Assembly (NCBI RefSeq): GCF_000737705.1
Contig: NZ_JPRH01000003.1
Span: 124,001 to 188,000 of the forward strand
DNA: 64,000 nucleotides
Direction of reading: 5' to 3'
From: Chryseobacterium soli
GTDB lineage: Bacteria > Bacteroidota > Bacteroidia > Flavobacteriales > Weeksellaceae
Below, in pieces: positions 41,712 through 50,421 of this stretch. A program made the position numbers and the translations under genes. How positions within the stretch are numbered: the stretch's first letter is position 1; each line of letters starts with the position of its first letter. The notes under the pieces were generated by a model. The model saw nothing but the letters and a program-made list of their open reading frames with translations. It made no database searches and was not told where the DNA came from.

Positions 41712-44042
41712 ATGGATTATCTGAAAGGACTCAATGAACCACAACATGAAGCTGTTACTACGATACAAGGCCCTTTGATGGTACTTGCCGGTGCCGGTTC
41801 CGGAAAAACGCGTGTGCTTACCATGCGTATCGCTCACCTGATCCATAATGGAATAGACCCATTCAACATTCTGGCGCTTACCTTTACCAATAAAGCGGCC
41901 CGTGAAATGAAAGACCGTATCGCAAAAGTGGTAGGGATGAGCAATGCAAGAAGCCTTTGGATGGGAACCTTTCACTCTGTTTTTGCAAGAATTCTGAGAA
42001 GTGAAGCCCATCTTCTGGGATATCCTTCCAATTTTACGATCTATGACCAGCAGGATGCCCTGAATGTCATCAGAAAAGTATTGAAAGACATGAATATCGA
42101 TGCTGATCTTTATAAACCTAAAAAAGTTCAGTCAAGAATTTCCACCTATAAAAACAACCTGATTACGGTAAAAGCGTATTTCAACAACCCGGAATTGATT
42201 GAAGCAGATGAAAAAGCCAACATGAAATTCATCGGGCAGATCTATCAGAAATATGTAGATGCCTGCTACAGAAACGGAGCCATGGATTTTGATGATCTGT
42301 TGTTAAAAACCAATGAATTACTGACCCGTTTTCCTGAAGTGTTAGCAAAATATCAGGACCGTTTCAGATATATCATGGTGGATGAGTACCAGGATACCAA
42401 CCATTCTCAGTACCTGATTGTAAAAGCGCTGTCTTCAAAATTTGAAAATATCTGCGTGGTGGGAGACGATGCACAGTCGATTTATTCCTTCCGTGGAGCG
42501 AATATTTACAATATCCTTAACTTCAAAAAAGATTATCCTGATGCCGTTACGGTTTCTCTGGAGCAGAATTACCGTTCTACCCAGAATATAGTGAATGCTG
42601 CGAATGTTGTGATTGCTAAAAACTTACAGCAGTTCAAGAAAAATGTATTCAGTGATAATGAAGAAGGCGATAAAATTAAAGTATACCGATCACTTTCCGA
42701 TGCTGATGAAGCCAACTTCGTTGCCGGAAATATCTGGGAACTCAGAAACCGCGACCAGAGAAAATACAGCGATTTCGCTATTTTATACAGAACCAACTCT
42801 CAAACGCGTGCCTTTGAAGAGGCTTTAAGACGTAAAAATATTCCTTACAAAGTATACGGCGGACTTTCTTTCTACCAAAGGAAAGAAGTAAAAGATCTTG
42901 TCGGCTATCTGCGTCTTCTGATCAATGAAAATGACTCGGAAGCGCTGATGAGAATCATCAATTATCCTACAAGAGGAATTGGGGAGACTACCCAGAATAA
43001 ACTGATTGTTTTTGCAGATGCCCAAAACGTTTCTGTTTCCAAAGTTTTGGATAATCTTCCGATGTATGCCCCTCAGTTAGGGTTCAATAATGGAGTTCTT
43101 AATAAACTGAATGATTTCTGGTCCATGATCAAAGCATTTCAGGTCTTATTAAAAACTGAAACCGCTTATGATGTGGCTATGGAAGTGGCTAAACGAAGCG
43201 GTTTGATTAAGTTTCTGAAAGATGATCAGACTCCCGAAGGGATTTCCCGTGTGGAAAACATTCAGGAATTAATGAACTCGATGCAGGGATTCATTGAAGA
43301 ACAGATTCAGCAGGAAGATGGAGATCCAAGTCTATCCAATTTCCTTGAAAATATAGCCCTTTCTGCAGATACCCAGAATAAAGATGATGAAGAAGATATG
43401 GTTTCTCTGATGACCATTCACCTTTCCAAAGGACTGGAGTTCCCGGTGGTTCACCTGGTAGGTCTTGAGGAAAATCTGTTCCCGAGCTTTATGAGTTCTG
43501 CCACCAGAGAAGATCTTGAAGAAGAAAGACGTCTGTTTTATGTTGCTTTAACAAGAGCTGAAAAACAAGCGTTCTTTTCCTATGCTGTTTCCCGTTTTCA
43601 ATGGGGTAAAATTACCGATGCCGAACCTTCAAGATTCCTTAGTGAAGTTGATGAGCAATATATAGAATTCGTTAATCCGGTGATGGAAAAAAGATTTATC
43701 AATAATTCAGGCGTTAAATCCAATATTTTTGATGAATATCCTACCGAGGCCAGAAGTTTCAGAAAAGTGGAAAAGAAAACCATTGAAAAGACCGAAAGCT
43801 CAAAACCTATTGCCGAACCGAGAAAACTGAAACCGGTAAGTACTGCGAAAATTATTAACCCAAGCGGATCTTCTTCTCAGGATATTGAAGTGGGAGATAA
43901 AGTAAGACACGATCGTTTCGGGGTTGGACAGGTTACTTTCTTAGACGGTACGGATCCACAGAATATAAAAGCAAAAGTGATATTCATGCATGAAGGCGAA
44001 AAGAATCTCATCCTGAAATATGCTAAGCTGACAAAAATTTAA
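41712..44042 (+). CDS. UvrD/PcrA-type ATP-dependent DNA helicase
   Basis: A 776-residue superfamily 1A helicase. Walker A is GAGSGKT (residues 27-33); other motifs include T-F-T-N-K-A-A-R-E-M (Ia), V-D-E-Y-Q-D-T-N (II), D-D-A-Q-S-I-Y-S-F-R-G-A (III), Q-N-Y-R-S (IV), T-I-H-L-S-K-G-L-E-F (V) and V-A-L-T-R-A (VI). The C-terminus has the PcrA-type D-K-V-R-H-D-R-F-G-x-G-x-V domain that binds RNA polymerase. It acts in nucleotide-excision and mismatch repair and in clearing stalled complexes. Own promoter and terminator. Confidence 0.95.
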   Translation: MDYLKGLNEPQHEAVTTIQGPLMVLAGAGSGKTRVLTMRIAHLIHNGIDPFNILALTFTNKAAREMKDRIAKVVGMSNARSLWMGTFHSVFARILRSEAHLLGYPSNFTIYDQQDALNVIRKVLKDMNIDADLYKPKKVQSRISTYKNNLITVKAYFNNPELIEADEKANMKFIGQIYQKYVDACYRNGAMDFDDLLLKTNELLTRFPEVLAKYQDRFRYIMVDEYQDTNHSQYLIVKALSSKFENICVVGDDAQSIYSFRGANIYNILNFKKDYPDAVTVSLEQNYRSTQNIVNAANVVIAKNLQQFKKNVFSDNEEGDKIKVYRSLSDADEANFVAGNIWELRNRDQRKYSDFAILYRTNSQTRAFEEALRRKNIPYKVYGGLSFYQRKEVKDLVGYLRLLINENDSEALMRIINYPTRGIGETTQNKLIVFADAQNVSVSKVLDNLPMYAPQLGFNNGVLNKLNDFWSMIKAFQVLLKTETAYDVAMEVAKRSGLIKFLKDDQTPEGISRVENIQELMNSMQGFIEEQIQQEDGDPSLSNFLENIALSADTQNKDDEEDMVSLMTIHLSKGLEFPVVHLVGLEENLFPSFMSSATREDLEEERRLFYVALTRAEKQAFFSYAVSRFQWGKITDAEPSRFLSEVDEQYIEFVNPVMEKRFINNSGVKSNIFDEYPTEARSFRKVEKKTIEKTESSKPIAEPRKLKPVSTAKIINPSGSSSQDIEVGDKVRHDRFGVGQVTFLDGTDPQNIKAKVIFMHEGEKNLILKYAKLTKI

Positions 44043-44083
44043 TTAAAGTGAAATTTTAACTTTAATACAGATCAAATAATTAG

Positions 44084-44114
44084 AAACGGATTCACACGAA
44101 TCCGTTTTTTTTTG
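44084..44114 (+). terminator. Terminator of the helicase gene
   Basis: AAACGGATTC (44084-44093) pairs with GAATCCGTTT (44098-44107) over a 4-base loop, then a T-run of nine. Confidence 0.9.
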
Positions 44115-44210
44115 TGATGTATATTAACAGATCAGGGTCCGTTTTAGGATCTATTATAAAAGATATGAAATAGATGATAGGGATTTTCTATCACATATTA
44201 GTCTATCTGT

Positions 44211-44241
44211 TTTGTAGACTTATAAATATGTTTTACATTTG
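44211..44241 (+). promoter_or_regulatory. Promoter of the TonB-dependent receptor gene (TTTG-N19-TACATTTG)
   Basis: TTTG (44211-44214), 19 bases, TACATTTG (44234-44241). An inverted repeat AGTCTA...TAGACT (about 44200-44220) brackets the -33 TTTG and could be a regulator site. The ATG is 44 bases further. Confidence 0.68.
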
Positions 44242-44285
44242 CTCCTTCAAAAAAAACATAAATTATAATAAATTATTAGAAAGCT

Positions 44286-47018
44286 ATGATAAATAGAAAG
44301 ACTTTTTTTTCCGCATCTGTTTTATTTTTTCTGGGATCTTATGCCTACGGACAAGAGAAACAAGAGAAAAAGGATACGGTGAAATCTACTAATGTGGAGG
44401 AAGTGGTGATTTTAGGATCAAGAAGCGGAGCGAGATCAAAAGTAGACAGTCCGGTTCCTGTAGATGTGTTCAATATCAAAGAATCTTCCGTTGTTTTGCC
44501 GCAATCTACGATCGGGCAGATTCTGAATGCCATTGCGCCGTCTTTTACTTCTACCATTCAGACTAATTCGGATGGAACAGACCACCTGGATCCTGCTCAG
44601 TTAAGAGGTCTTGGTCCGGATCAGGTATTGGTGTTGGTGAATGGAAAAAGAAGACATACCTCAGCATTAGTGAATGTAAACGGAACACCCGGAAGAGGAA
44701 CGGTAGGAACAGATCTTAACTCGATTCCTTCTTTTGCTTTAACCCGGATTGAAGTACTTCGTGATGGTGCTTCGGCCCAGTACGGTTCAGACGCCATTGC
44801 CGGAGTGATTAACCTTGAATTAAAAAGAGATACCGGAAAACTGACCGGACAGTTGAGCTACGGTGGAAATCTAACGCCTACAGCCAATGACCATACCGGA
44901 GATTTTGATGGACAAAATATTCAGGTTGACCTTAATTACGGAAATAAAATAGGAAAGAAAGGCGGTTTTTATAATATCACCTGGTCTTCACAATTCAGAA
45001 ATCCTACTTACAGAGCAGGAACAGAAAGCGGAGCCATTTACAATGCCTATAACGCGATTGAGAAGAGAGCGTTAAATGATGGAGTGAATCTTTCATCACT
45101 GTTTAACAATATCGGAAATACACCCAATTCCCAGCAGATCGTTAACTATATTCATCAGTATGCCCAAAATGTAAATTATTTTTCTCCTACGTTACAAGGT
45201 CAGATTCAGGGAGCGAACACCATTAGCGCGCTTCAGGGAATTTTAGGAGCAAATGTAACGGACCAGGAACTGGCATACAGAGGTTTGAACAGAAAAGATT
45301 TTAACATGCAGGTGGGACAGTCTAAACTGAATAATCACCAGCTTTTTGCCAATATTGAAGTTCCTCTGAATGACGACTGGAAGGTTTATACTTTTGGTGG
45401 CTATAGCTTCAGACACGGAACTTCGGGAGGTTTTTACAGAAGGCCTAACCAAAGCCGAACATTTACAGGATTGTATGCCGATGGTTATCTGCCACAGATC
45501 GGAACGGATATCCAGGATCTTTCGCTTTCAGCGGGAATTAAAGGAAATTGGAATGGCTGGAATGTGGATTTAAGTAATACGTTCGGACAGAATTCTTTTA
45601 CCTATACTATTCAGAATACCGGAAATACTTCTTTAAGATTTGCTTCACCGAGTGAATTTAATGCCGGAGGATTGAGGTTCTCTCAGAATACCATCAATTT
45701 GGATCTGGCTAAAAAATATGATGTATGGAGCGGGATTAATATCGCTTTCGGGGCAGAGCACCGCTATGAAAATTTTAAAATAACAGCAGGAGATGAAGCT
45801 TCGTATGCAACCTACGATGTTTCAGGAAATGTATGGACAGGAAATTCTCAGCGTCCAACAGATTTCTTTGGAAATGCACTTCCGGGTGGCTCGCAGGTAT
45901 TCAGTGGATTTACACCGGCAAATGCAGTGGATAGAAACAGACAGTCAGTAGCGGGATATGCAGATTTTGAATTTAATTTTACCGATTGGTTGTTGGTGGA
46001 TGCGGCAGCGAGATATGAAAATTATTCAGATTTCGGGTCTACATTTAATTATAAGCTGGCTTCAAGAATTAAAGTTGATAAGAATCTGAATTTCAGACTG
46101 GCAGGTTCTACAGGGTTTAGAGCGCCTTCCATCCATCAGATTTACTATAATGTGACGTCCACTTTATTTACCAATGGTCAGCTGTTGGACGTGGGAACTT
46201 TCAGTAATGATTCCGAGATCGCAGGACTTTTGCAAATGCCAAAATTAAAACAGGAAACTTCGCAATCGGCAAGTGTAGGATTTACCTATAAAATTCCTTC
46301 TGTCAATCTAACCTTTACAGCAGATGGATATTTTACTAAAATTAAAAACAGAATCATCCTTACCGACCAGTTTTTGAGAGCAGATGTCCCTGTTGCTGCA
46401 CAGATAGCTTATGATAAAGCACAAGTGAATGCAGCTCAATTCTTCACCAATGCCATCGATACGGAAACCAAAGGATTGGATATCGTTATTTCGCACAATA
46501 CAAGATTCTCCGGCTTTAAACTGGATAATAATTTTGCTGTTAATCTTAACGAGACCAGAAAAGTAGGAAATATCCATTCTTCAGGGCTGCTGCAGTCTCC
46601 GAATCTGGAGAAAATTTATTTTTCTGAAAAATCAAGAGTATATCTGGAAGAGGCCGTGCCAAGAGTAAAAGCAAGTTTATCCCATACGCTTTCCTGGAAG
46701 AGTGCAAGCTTCTATCTTAGAAATACATACTTCGGAAAAGTAACCGGTGCAGATGTCATTGATGCCAATGGCGACGGTATTATTGGCTTTAACGAACATC
46801 AGCAAATTGCAGCTAAGATCATTACAGATGTATCTTTTGCGTATCAGTTTACCAAAAATGTAGGCTTGACGGTTGGAGTAAATAACCTTTTTGATATTTA
46901 TCCTACCAAAAACCTTACGGCATCTACGAATAATGACCAGTTCATCTATTCCCGTTCAACGTCTCAGTTCGGGCAGAACGGAAGATATGTGTTTTCAAGA
47001 CTTAATTTCAATTTTTAA
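44286..47018 (+). CDS. TonB-dependent outer-membrane receptor
   Basis: A 910-residue protein with signal peptide (MINRKTFFSASVLFFLGSYAYGQ). A plug domain (about residues 50-180: V-E-E-V-V-I-L-G-S-R, Q-L-R-G-L-G-P-D-Q-V-L-V-L-V-N-G-K-R-R-H, then R-I-E-V-L-R-D-G-A-S-A-Q-Y-G-S-D-A-I-A-G-V-I-N) is followed by a 22-stranded barrel ending in F-x-F-N-F. No carboxypeptidase-like N-terminal extension, so it is not SusC-like. Ligand unknown; location beside the thiamine operon does not show a thiamine link because it is convergent with its own promoter. Confidence 0.93.
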   Translation: MINRKTFFSASVLFFLGSYAYGQEKQEKKDTVKSTNVEEVVILGSRSGARSKVDSPVPVDVFNIKESSVVLPQSTIGQILNAIAPSFTSTIQTNSDGTDHLDPAQLRGLGPDQVLVLVNGKRRHTSALVNVNGTPGRGTVGTDLNSIPSFALTRIEVLRDGASAQYGSDAIAGVINLELKRDTGKLTGQLSYGGNLTPTANDHTGDFDGQNIQVDLNYGNKIGKKGGFYNITWSSQFRNPTYRAGTESGAIYNAYNAIEKRALNDGVNLSSLFNNIGNTPNSQQIVNYIHQYAQNVNYFSPTLQGQIQGANTISALQGILGANVTDQELAYRGLNRKDFNMQVGQSKLNNHQLFANIEVPLNDDWKVYTFGGYSFRHGTSGGFYRRPNQSRTFTGLYADGYLPQIGTDIQDLSLSAGIKGNWNGWNVDLSNTFGQNSFTYTIQNTGNTSLRFASPSEFNAGGLRFSQNTINLDLAKKYDVWSGINIAFGAEHRYENFKITAGDEASYATYDVSGNVWTGNSQRPTDFFGNALPGGSQVFSGFTPANAVDRNRQSVAGYADFEFNFTDWLLVDAAARYENYSDFGSTFNYKLASRIKVDKNLNFRLAGSTGFRAPSIHQIYYNVTSTLFTNGQLLDVGTFSNDSEIAGLLQMPKLKQETSQSASVGFTYKIPSVNLTFTADGYFTKIKNRIILTDQFLRADVPVAAQIAYDKAQVNAAQFFTNAIDTETKGLDIVISHNTRFSGFKLDNNFAVNLNETRKVGNIHSSGLLQSPNLEKIYFSEKSRVYLEEAVPRVKASLSHTLSWKSASFYLRNTYFGKVTGADVIDANGDGIIGFNEHQQIAAKIITDVSFAYQFTKNVGLTVGVNNLFDIYPTKNLTASTNNDQFIYSRSTSQFGQNGRYVFSRLNFNF

Positions 47019-47020
47019 AG

Positions 47021-47304
47021 GTTAAATAAAGTCAGGTCTAAATGTAGCTAACTTTATACCTTCTACAGCACAGTCTTCTGTCTGTATCGATTCAATAACC
47101 CTTGAGATAACCTGCTGTTCTGCAACACAGTGTTTTCCCAGGGGTATTTTTTATGCCAGAAGCAGGGTACTTCAGAAGTGGTTATTAAGTTTCTAATGAG
47201 CTTAAAGCCTCATGTTTGGCCTGTTTCCAGAATTTTGCACTGTCAACAAGAATTCCATTCCTATCAAAAATGCCGGCTTTTTGTGGGGCAGCAACTATTT
47301 CCAT
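47021..47304 (-). pseudogene. Decayed HAD-superfamily phosphatase gene at the end of the thiamine operon
   Basis: An ATG at 47302-47304, overlapping the last codons of tenA, opens 39 codons reading K-A-G-I-F-D-R-N-G-I-L-V-D-S-A-K-F-W-K-Q-A, clearly the HAD motif I region (normally F-D-M-D-G) with the second Asp lost to Asn, then TAA at 47185. Beyond, other frames continue the same family: I-T-T-S-E-V-P-C-F-W-H-K-K-Y-P-W-E-N, then A-E-Q-Q-V-I-S-R-V-I-E-S-I-Q-T-E-D-C-A-V-E-G-I-K. At least two frame changes and loss of the C-terminal half. It resembles HxpB-type sugar/thiamine phosphate phosphatases. Confidence 0.72.
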
Positions 47305-47945
47305 GTTTTCAACTCATACGCTGCTTCCCAGAAATCATATTCCATTCGTGAAGCCATAACAAATGCTTCCGTCATTCTTTTTTGTGTTTCCGGAGTACTG
47401 TTTTCAGCGAGAGTATCACAGATGGCAATGGCCTGTTCAACGGCAACGGCAAATTCATCACCGCCATACGTGTCAATCCATTTTTGATAAGGATTATTAA
47501 CCGTATTTTGATGGCTGTAAATGTAATCACCGACTTTTTTATAAATCCAAAAGCAGGGTAGGACTGCAGCGGCTGCAATTTCAACAGATTCTAGGGCTGC
47601 TGTGCTTCTTAAGAAATGAATATAATGATGGCATGCCGGCTCTAATACTCCTTTATCCGTAACTCCGAAATCCTGGAAATAAAATTCATGCAGGGCGTTT
47701 TCTACTACAATAGCATTTTCGGCAAACCTCATAAAAGCAAGGACATCCCTGATATCATGAATTTTTGCTGCAATCACGGAAAGCGTTCTTCCAAAATGTT
47801 CCAGATATAAGGAATCCTGCATCATGTAAAAACGGAATTTTTCCTGAGGAAGAGTTCCTGCTGATAATTCTTTGATAAACGGCATTTCCAGGATCGACTG
47901 ATACCGTTCTTCTATAACTTGCCATGTGTATTCAGACCATTTCAT
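47295..47945 (-). CDS. tenA: Thiaminase II / TenA-family pyrimidine salvage enzyme
   Basis: A 216-residue helical-bundle enzyme that hydrolyses aminopyrimidine degradation products of thiamine (aminopyrimidine aminohydrolase) so that the hydroxymethylpyrimidine can be reused. Cys131 (L-P-C-F-W-I-Y) and Glu202 (M-E-Y-D-F-W) match the catalytic Cys/Glu of TenA. It overlaps thiD by 14 bases and is the last intact gene of thiM-thiE-thiD-tenA; a HAD remnant starts within its 3' end. Confidence 0.94.
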   Translation of the reverse strand: MKWSEYTWQVIEERYQSILEMPFIKELSAGTLPQEKFRFYMMQDSLYLEHFGRTLSVIAAKIHDIRDVLAFMRFAENAIVVENALHEFYFQDFGVTDKGVLEPACHHYIHFLRSTAALESVEIAAAAVLPCFWIYKKVGDYIYSHQNTVNNPYQKWIDTYGGDEFAVAVEQAIAICDTLAENSTPETQKRMTEAFVMASRMEYDFWEAAYELKTWK

Positions 47946-48765
47946 TTTTAATAAGTTTTTGAGGATTAAAAAAGTGATTTAACGGACCGTTTCCAAGTCC
48001 GGTTTGTACATCTTTTCCGCTTTCTATTGCTTGAAAAACATACTGCTGTCCAAGAGATACGGATTCATATAACGTTTTTCCCTGAGCGAGATAGGAGGCG
48101 ATTGCGGAGGATAAAGTACATCCTGAACCGTGGGTATTGTTGGTGCTGAATTTCACGGTTTCAAAAGAATGGTAATTGCCCTCTTCATCATAAAATAATG
48201 AAGTGATGGTTGAAGTTTCCTGATGTCCGCCCTTGAGAAGAATACTTTTGCAGCCGAGTTTTTTAATATGCTTTCCGGCCGTGTACATATCTTCCAGGGT
48301 TTTTACGGGCATATTGGATAAAATAGCCGCTTCATCCATATTGGGAGTAATAATATCTGCAATAGGAAAGAGTTTTTCTGTAATAGCGGCAATGGTTTCC
48401 TCTTCGATCAGGCGATGTCCGCTGGTTGCTACCATCACGGGATCAAATACCAGAGGGATCTTTTTATATTTACCTAATGTCTCAACAATCGTTTCAACAA
48501 GTTGCGGAGTATGGACCATTCCGATTTTGATGGCATCAGGAACAATGTCATCCAGAATCGCTTCAATCTGATCTGCAACTGCTTCTACCGGGATAGGATA
48601 TATTTTCCGTACTCCCTGTGTATTTTGTACCGGTAAAGTAGTTAATACCGATGTAGAAAAGCATCCTAAAGCGGAAGCTGTTTTAATATCTGCCTGAATT
48701 CCTGCGCCTCCGCTTCCGTCGAATCCCGCAATAGTTAATACCGATGGATATTTGTATTGTTTCAT
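47932..48765 (-). CDS. thiD: Bifunctional hydroxymethylpyrimidine kinase/phosphomethylpyrimidine kinase
   Basis: A 277-residue ribokinase-fold enzyme that phosphorylates HMP twice to HMP-PP. The N-terminal A-G-F-D-G-S-G-G-A-G-I-Q-A-D binds the pyrimidine; H-G-S-G-C-T-L-S-S-A-I holds the anion hole and catalytic Asp/Cys area near residue 213. It overlaps thiE by 4 bases and tenA by 14, so the genes are translationally coupled. Regulated by the TPP riboswitch upstream of thiM. Confidence 0.96.
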   Translation of the reverse strand: MKQYKYPSVLTIAGFDGSGGAGIQADIKTASALGCFSTSVLTTLPVQNTQGVRKIYPIPVEAVADQIEAILDDIVPDAIKIGMVHTPQLVETIVETLGKYKKIPLVFDPVMVATSGHRLIEEETIAAITEKLFPIADIITPNMDEAAILSNMPVKTLEDMYTAGKHIKKLGCKSILLKGGHQETSTITSLFYDEEGNYHSFETVKFSTNNTHGSGCTLSSAIASYLAQGKTLYESVSLGQQYVFQAIESGKDVQTGLGNGPLNHFFNPQKLIKNEMV

Positions 48766-49397
48766 TGTACTATTTCATTTTTTAGTTCATAGGCTGCTTT
48801 TTGAGGATCTTTAGCCCCACAAATCGCAGATACGACTGCGATACAGTTAGCTCCGGCTTTGATGATCTCCCTGGCATTTTTCAAATGAATATTACCGATG
48901 GCCACCAATGGTTTATCTGTAAGTTTTTTGATGGTTCTGATGCCTTCAAGACCCCATTCTGTGACCGTATCTTTCTTTGTGTCGGTTTTAAAAACAGGAC
49001 TTATTCCCAGATAGTCTGCTGCAGCGGTTTGTTCATTTTCAAGCTGAGAAAGATATTCAATAGAGTAACCAATAATCCGATCCTGCATGAAGGGTAATTT
49101 TCTCAGATCAACAGGTTTTGCATCCTTATTTCCAACGTGGATACCTGCTGCCTGTATGTGTTGAGCCACCTCAAGATTATCGTTAATAATCAGTGGGACA
49201 TTATATTGATCCGTTATATCTTTCAGCTGTCTTGCTTTATGAATAAATTCTGCTTTAGAATCATTTTTTTCTCTTAACTGAATACAGTCTACACCTCCAA
49301 GAATGGCAAGCTCTGCAACTTCCAGAAAGTTTCGTCCTTTGCAGTCTGCTTCAGAAATAACAAGGTAGAGCTGGTAAGGGAAAGGCTTCACGCTCAT
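48762..49397 (-). CDS. thiE: Thiamine phosphate synthase
   Basis: A 211-residue TIM-barrel enzyme joining HMP-PP and thiazole phosphate to thiamine monophosphate. Diagnostic pieces: I-Q-L-R-E-K-N-D-S, P-L-I-I-N-D-N-L-E-V-A, G-I-H-V-G-N-K-D, G-Y-S, Y-L-G-I-S-P-V-F-x-T-x-T-K and V-A-I-G-N-I. The ATG overlaps the thiM stop (ATGA), and its own stop overlaps thiD. Confidence 0.96.
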   Translation of the reverse strand: MSVKPFPYQLYLVISEADCKGRNFLEVAELAILGGVDCIQLREKNDSKAEFIHKARQLKDITDQYNVPLIINDNLEVAQHIQAAGIHVGNKDAKPVDLRKLPFMQDRIIGYSIEYLSQLENEQTAAADYLGISPVFKTDTKKDTVTEWGLEGIRTIKKLTDKPLVAIGNIHLKNAREIIKAGANCIAVVSAICGAKDPQKAAYELKNEIVQ

Positions 49398-50191
49398 CGT
49401 CTTTCGATTTTTAAATGGCTCATAAACTCTTCTTCAGAGATCGTATACAGTTTATCGATAAGATTAACCTGCAGACTGCCTGGGCCGTTGCTATCCTGAA
49501 CAGCGATTTCGCCTGCTATTCCAATCAATGACATAGCAGCTGCTACCGCTTCAATGGTATTGTCTGTATCTCCAATAAAGGCACCGACTAATGCTGATGC
49601 AGAGCACCCAAGACCTGTTACTTTGGTCATTAAAGGATGTCCGTTTTTAAGGAAAATAGTCTGGCTGCCATCCATGATGATATCTGTTTCACCGGAAATG
49701 CAGACCATAGTATGGTATTGATTAATAAGAGTTTTTGCTGCTTCTATAGCTTCATTACTTTGTGCAGTACTGTCGACTCCTTTTGTCGCAGTTGTATTAG
49801 CCTTGGCCAGCGCAATGATTTCAGAGGCATTCCCTCTGATGACGGTAGGCTGATAGGCTAAAAGCTGACTTGCCACACGATCGCGGAACGAAGTTGCGCC
49901 GGCACCTACAGGATCCAGTACCCATGGTTTTTTTGTTGAATGGGCGGTTTCTGCCGCCATCAACATTGATTCTACCCAGTATTCATCAAGGGTACCCATA
50001 TTGATGACAAGGGAATGGGCAATGCTGACCATCTCCTGAATTTCGGATTTTGCGTGGGCCATGATCGGAGAAGCTCCAGCAGCTAACAGTGCGTTAGCTG
50101 TAGTATTCATGACTACATAATTCGTGATATTGTGTACGAGAGGAGCATTTTGTTTAACAAGCTGTATGTGCTTCCAGAGTTTTTTTTCCAT
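49394..50191 (-). CDS. thiM: Hydroxyethylthiazole kinase
   Basis: A 265-residue ribokinase-like enzyme phosphorylating the thiazole moiety for salvage. Typical stretches are P-L-V-H-N-I-T-N-Y-V-V-M-N, G-A-S-P-I-M-A, V-L-D-P-V-G-A-G-A-T and V-T-G-L-G-C-S-A-S-A-L. First gene of the operon, 75 bases after the TPP riboswitch. With ThiD, ThiE and TenA it makes a salvage set. Confidence 0.96.
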   Translation of the reverse strand: MEKKLWKHIQLVKQNAPLVHNITNYVVMNTTANALLAAGASPIMAHAKSEIQEMVSIAHSLVINMGTLDEYWVESMLMAAETAHSTKKPWVLDPVGAGATSFRDRVASQLLAYQPTVIRGNASEIIALAKANTTATKGVDSTAQSNEAIEAAKTLINQYHTMVCISGETDIIMDGSQTIFLKNGHPLMTKVTGLGCSASALVGAFIGDTDNTIEAVAAAMSLIGIAGEIAVQDSNGPGSLQVNLIDKLYTISEEEFMSHLKIERR

Positions 50192-50265
50192 TGTTATTGA
50201 TTAAAATAAAAATAGCTCTAGGAAAAAATCCAAAACAAAAGTCCATTGCAAAAGAATGTCTTTTT

Positions 50266-50342
50266 GCTTTTCCCTACGTCGGTGTAAGCCGTATCAGGTT
50301 CAAAGGGACTCTCTCAATTCTTTTTCAGAATACCCCTAAAGC
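50266..50342 (-). promoter_or_regulatory. TPP riboswitch (THI element)
   Basis: On the minus strand the conserved core is present: AGGGGT near the 5' end, TGAGAGA, then CCCTTTGAACCTGATACGG followed by ACACCGACGTAGGGAA. The outer stem P1 forms from GCTTT (50338-50342) and AAAGC (50266-50270). The predicted transcription start from the upstream -7 box coincides with the first G of P1. A hairpin of seven pairs with a bulge (50248-50267) and a T-rich tail lies just after it and may act as the expression platform. Confidence 0.95.
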
Positions 50343-50346
50343 AAAA

Positions 50347-50377
50347 CAAATGTATAAAATTATCATCGTAAAACAAA
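50347..50377 (-). promoter_or_regulatory. Promoter of the thiMEDtenA operon (TTTG-N19-TACATTTG)
   Basis: On the minus strand TTTG (50374-50377), 19 bases, TACATTTG (50347-50354). The -33 TTTG lies in the T-tract of the terminator of the upstream gene. Confidence 0.75.
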
Positions 50378-50406
50378 ACTGGCAGTATATCAATACTGCC
50401 AGTTTT
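50375..50406 (-). terminator. Terminator of the alpha/beta hydrolase gene
   Basis: AAAACTGGCAGTAT (50375-50388) and ATACTGCCAGTTTT (50393-50406), perfect 14-bp arms, 4-base loop. On the minus strand TTTTGTTTTA follows, which overlaps the thi promoter. Confidence 0.9.
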
Positions 50407-50421
50407 AAAAGGTTTAATAAT

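Noticed and set aside
44286..47018. TonB receptor as thiamine transporter, because of the adjacent thi operon.
   Set aside because: The receptor has its own promoter, no TPP riboswitch, and is convergent with the operon.
47130..47351. Plus-strand open frames after the TonB receptor gene.
   Set aside because: They lie opposite tenA and the HAD remnant, whose minus-strand frames show clear family motifs; the plus frames show none.
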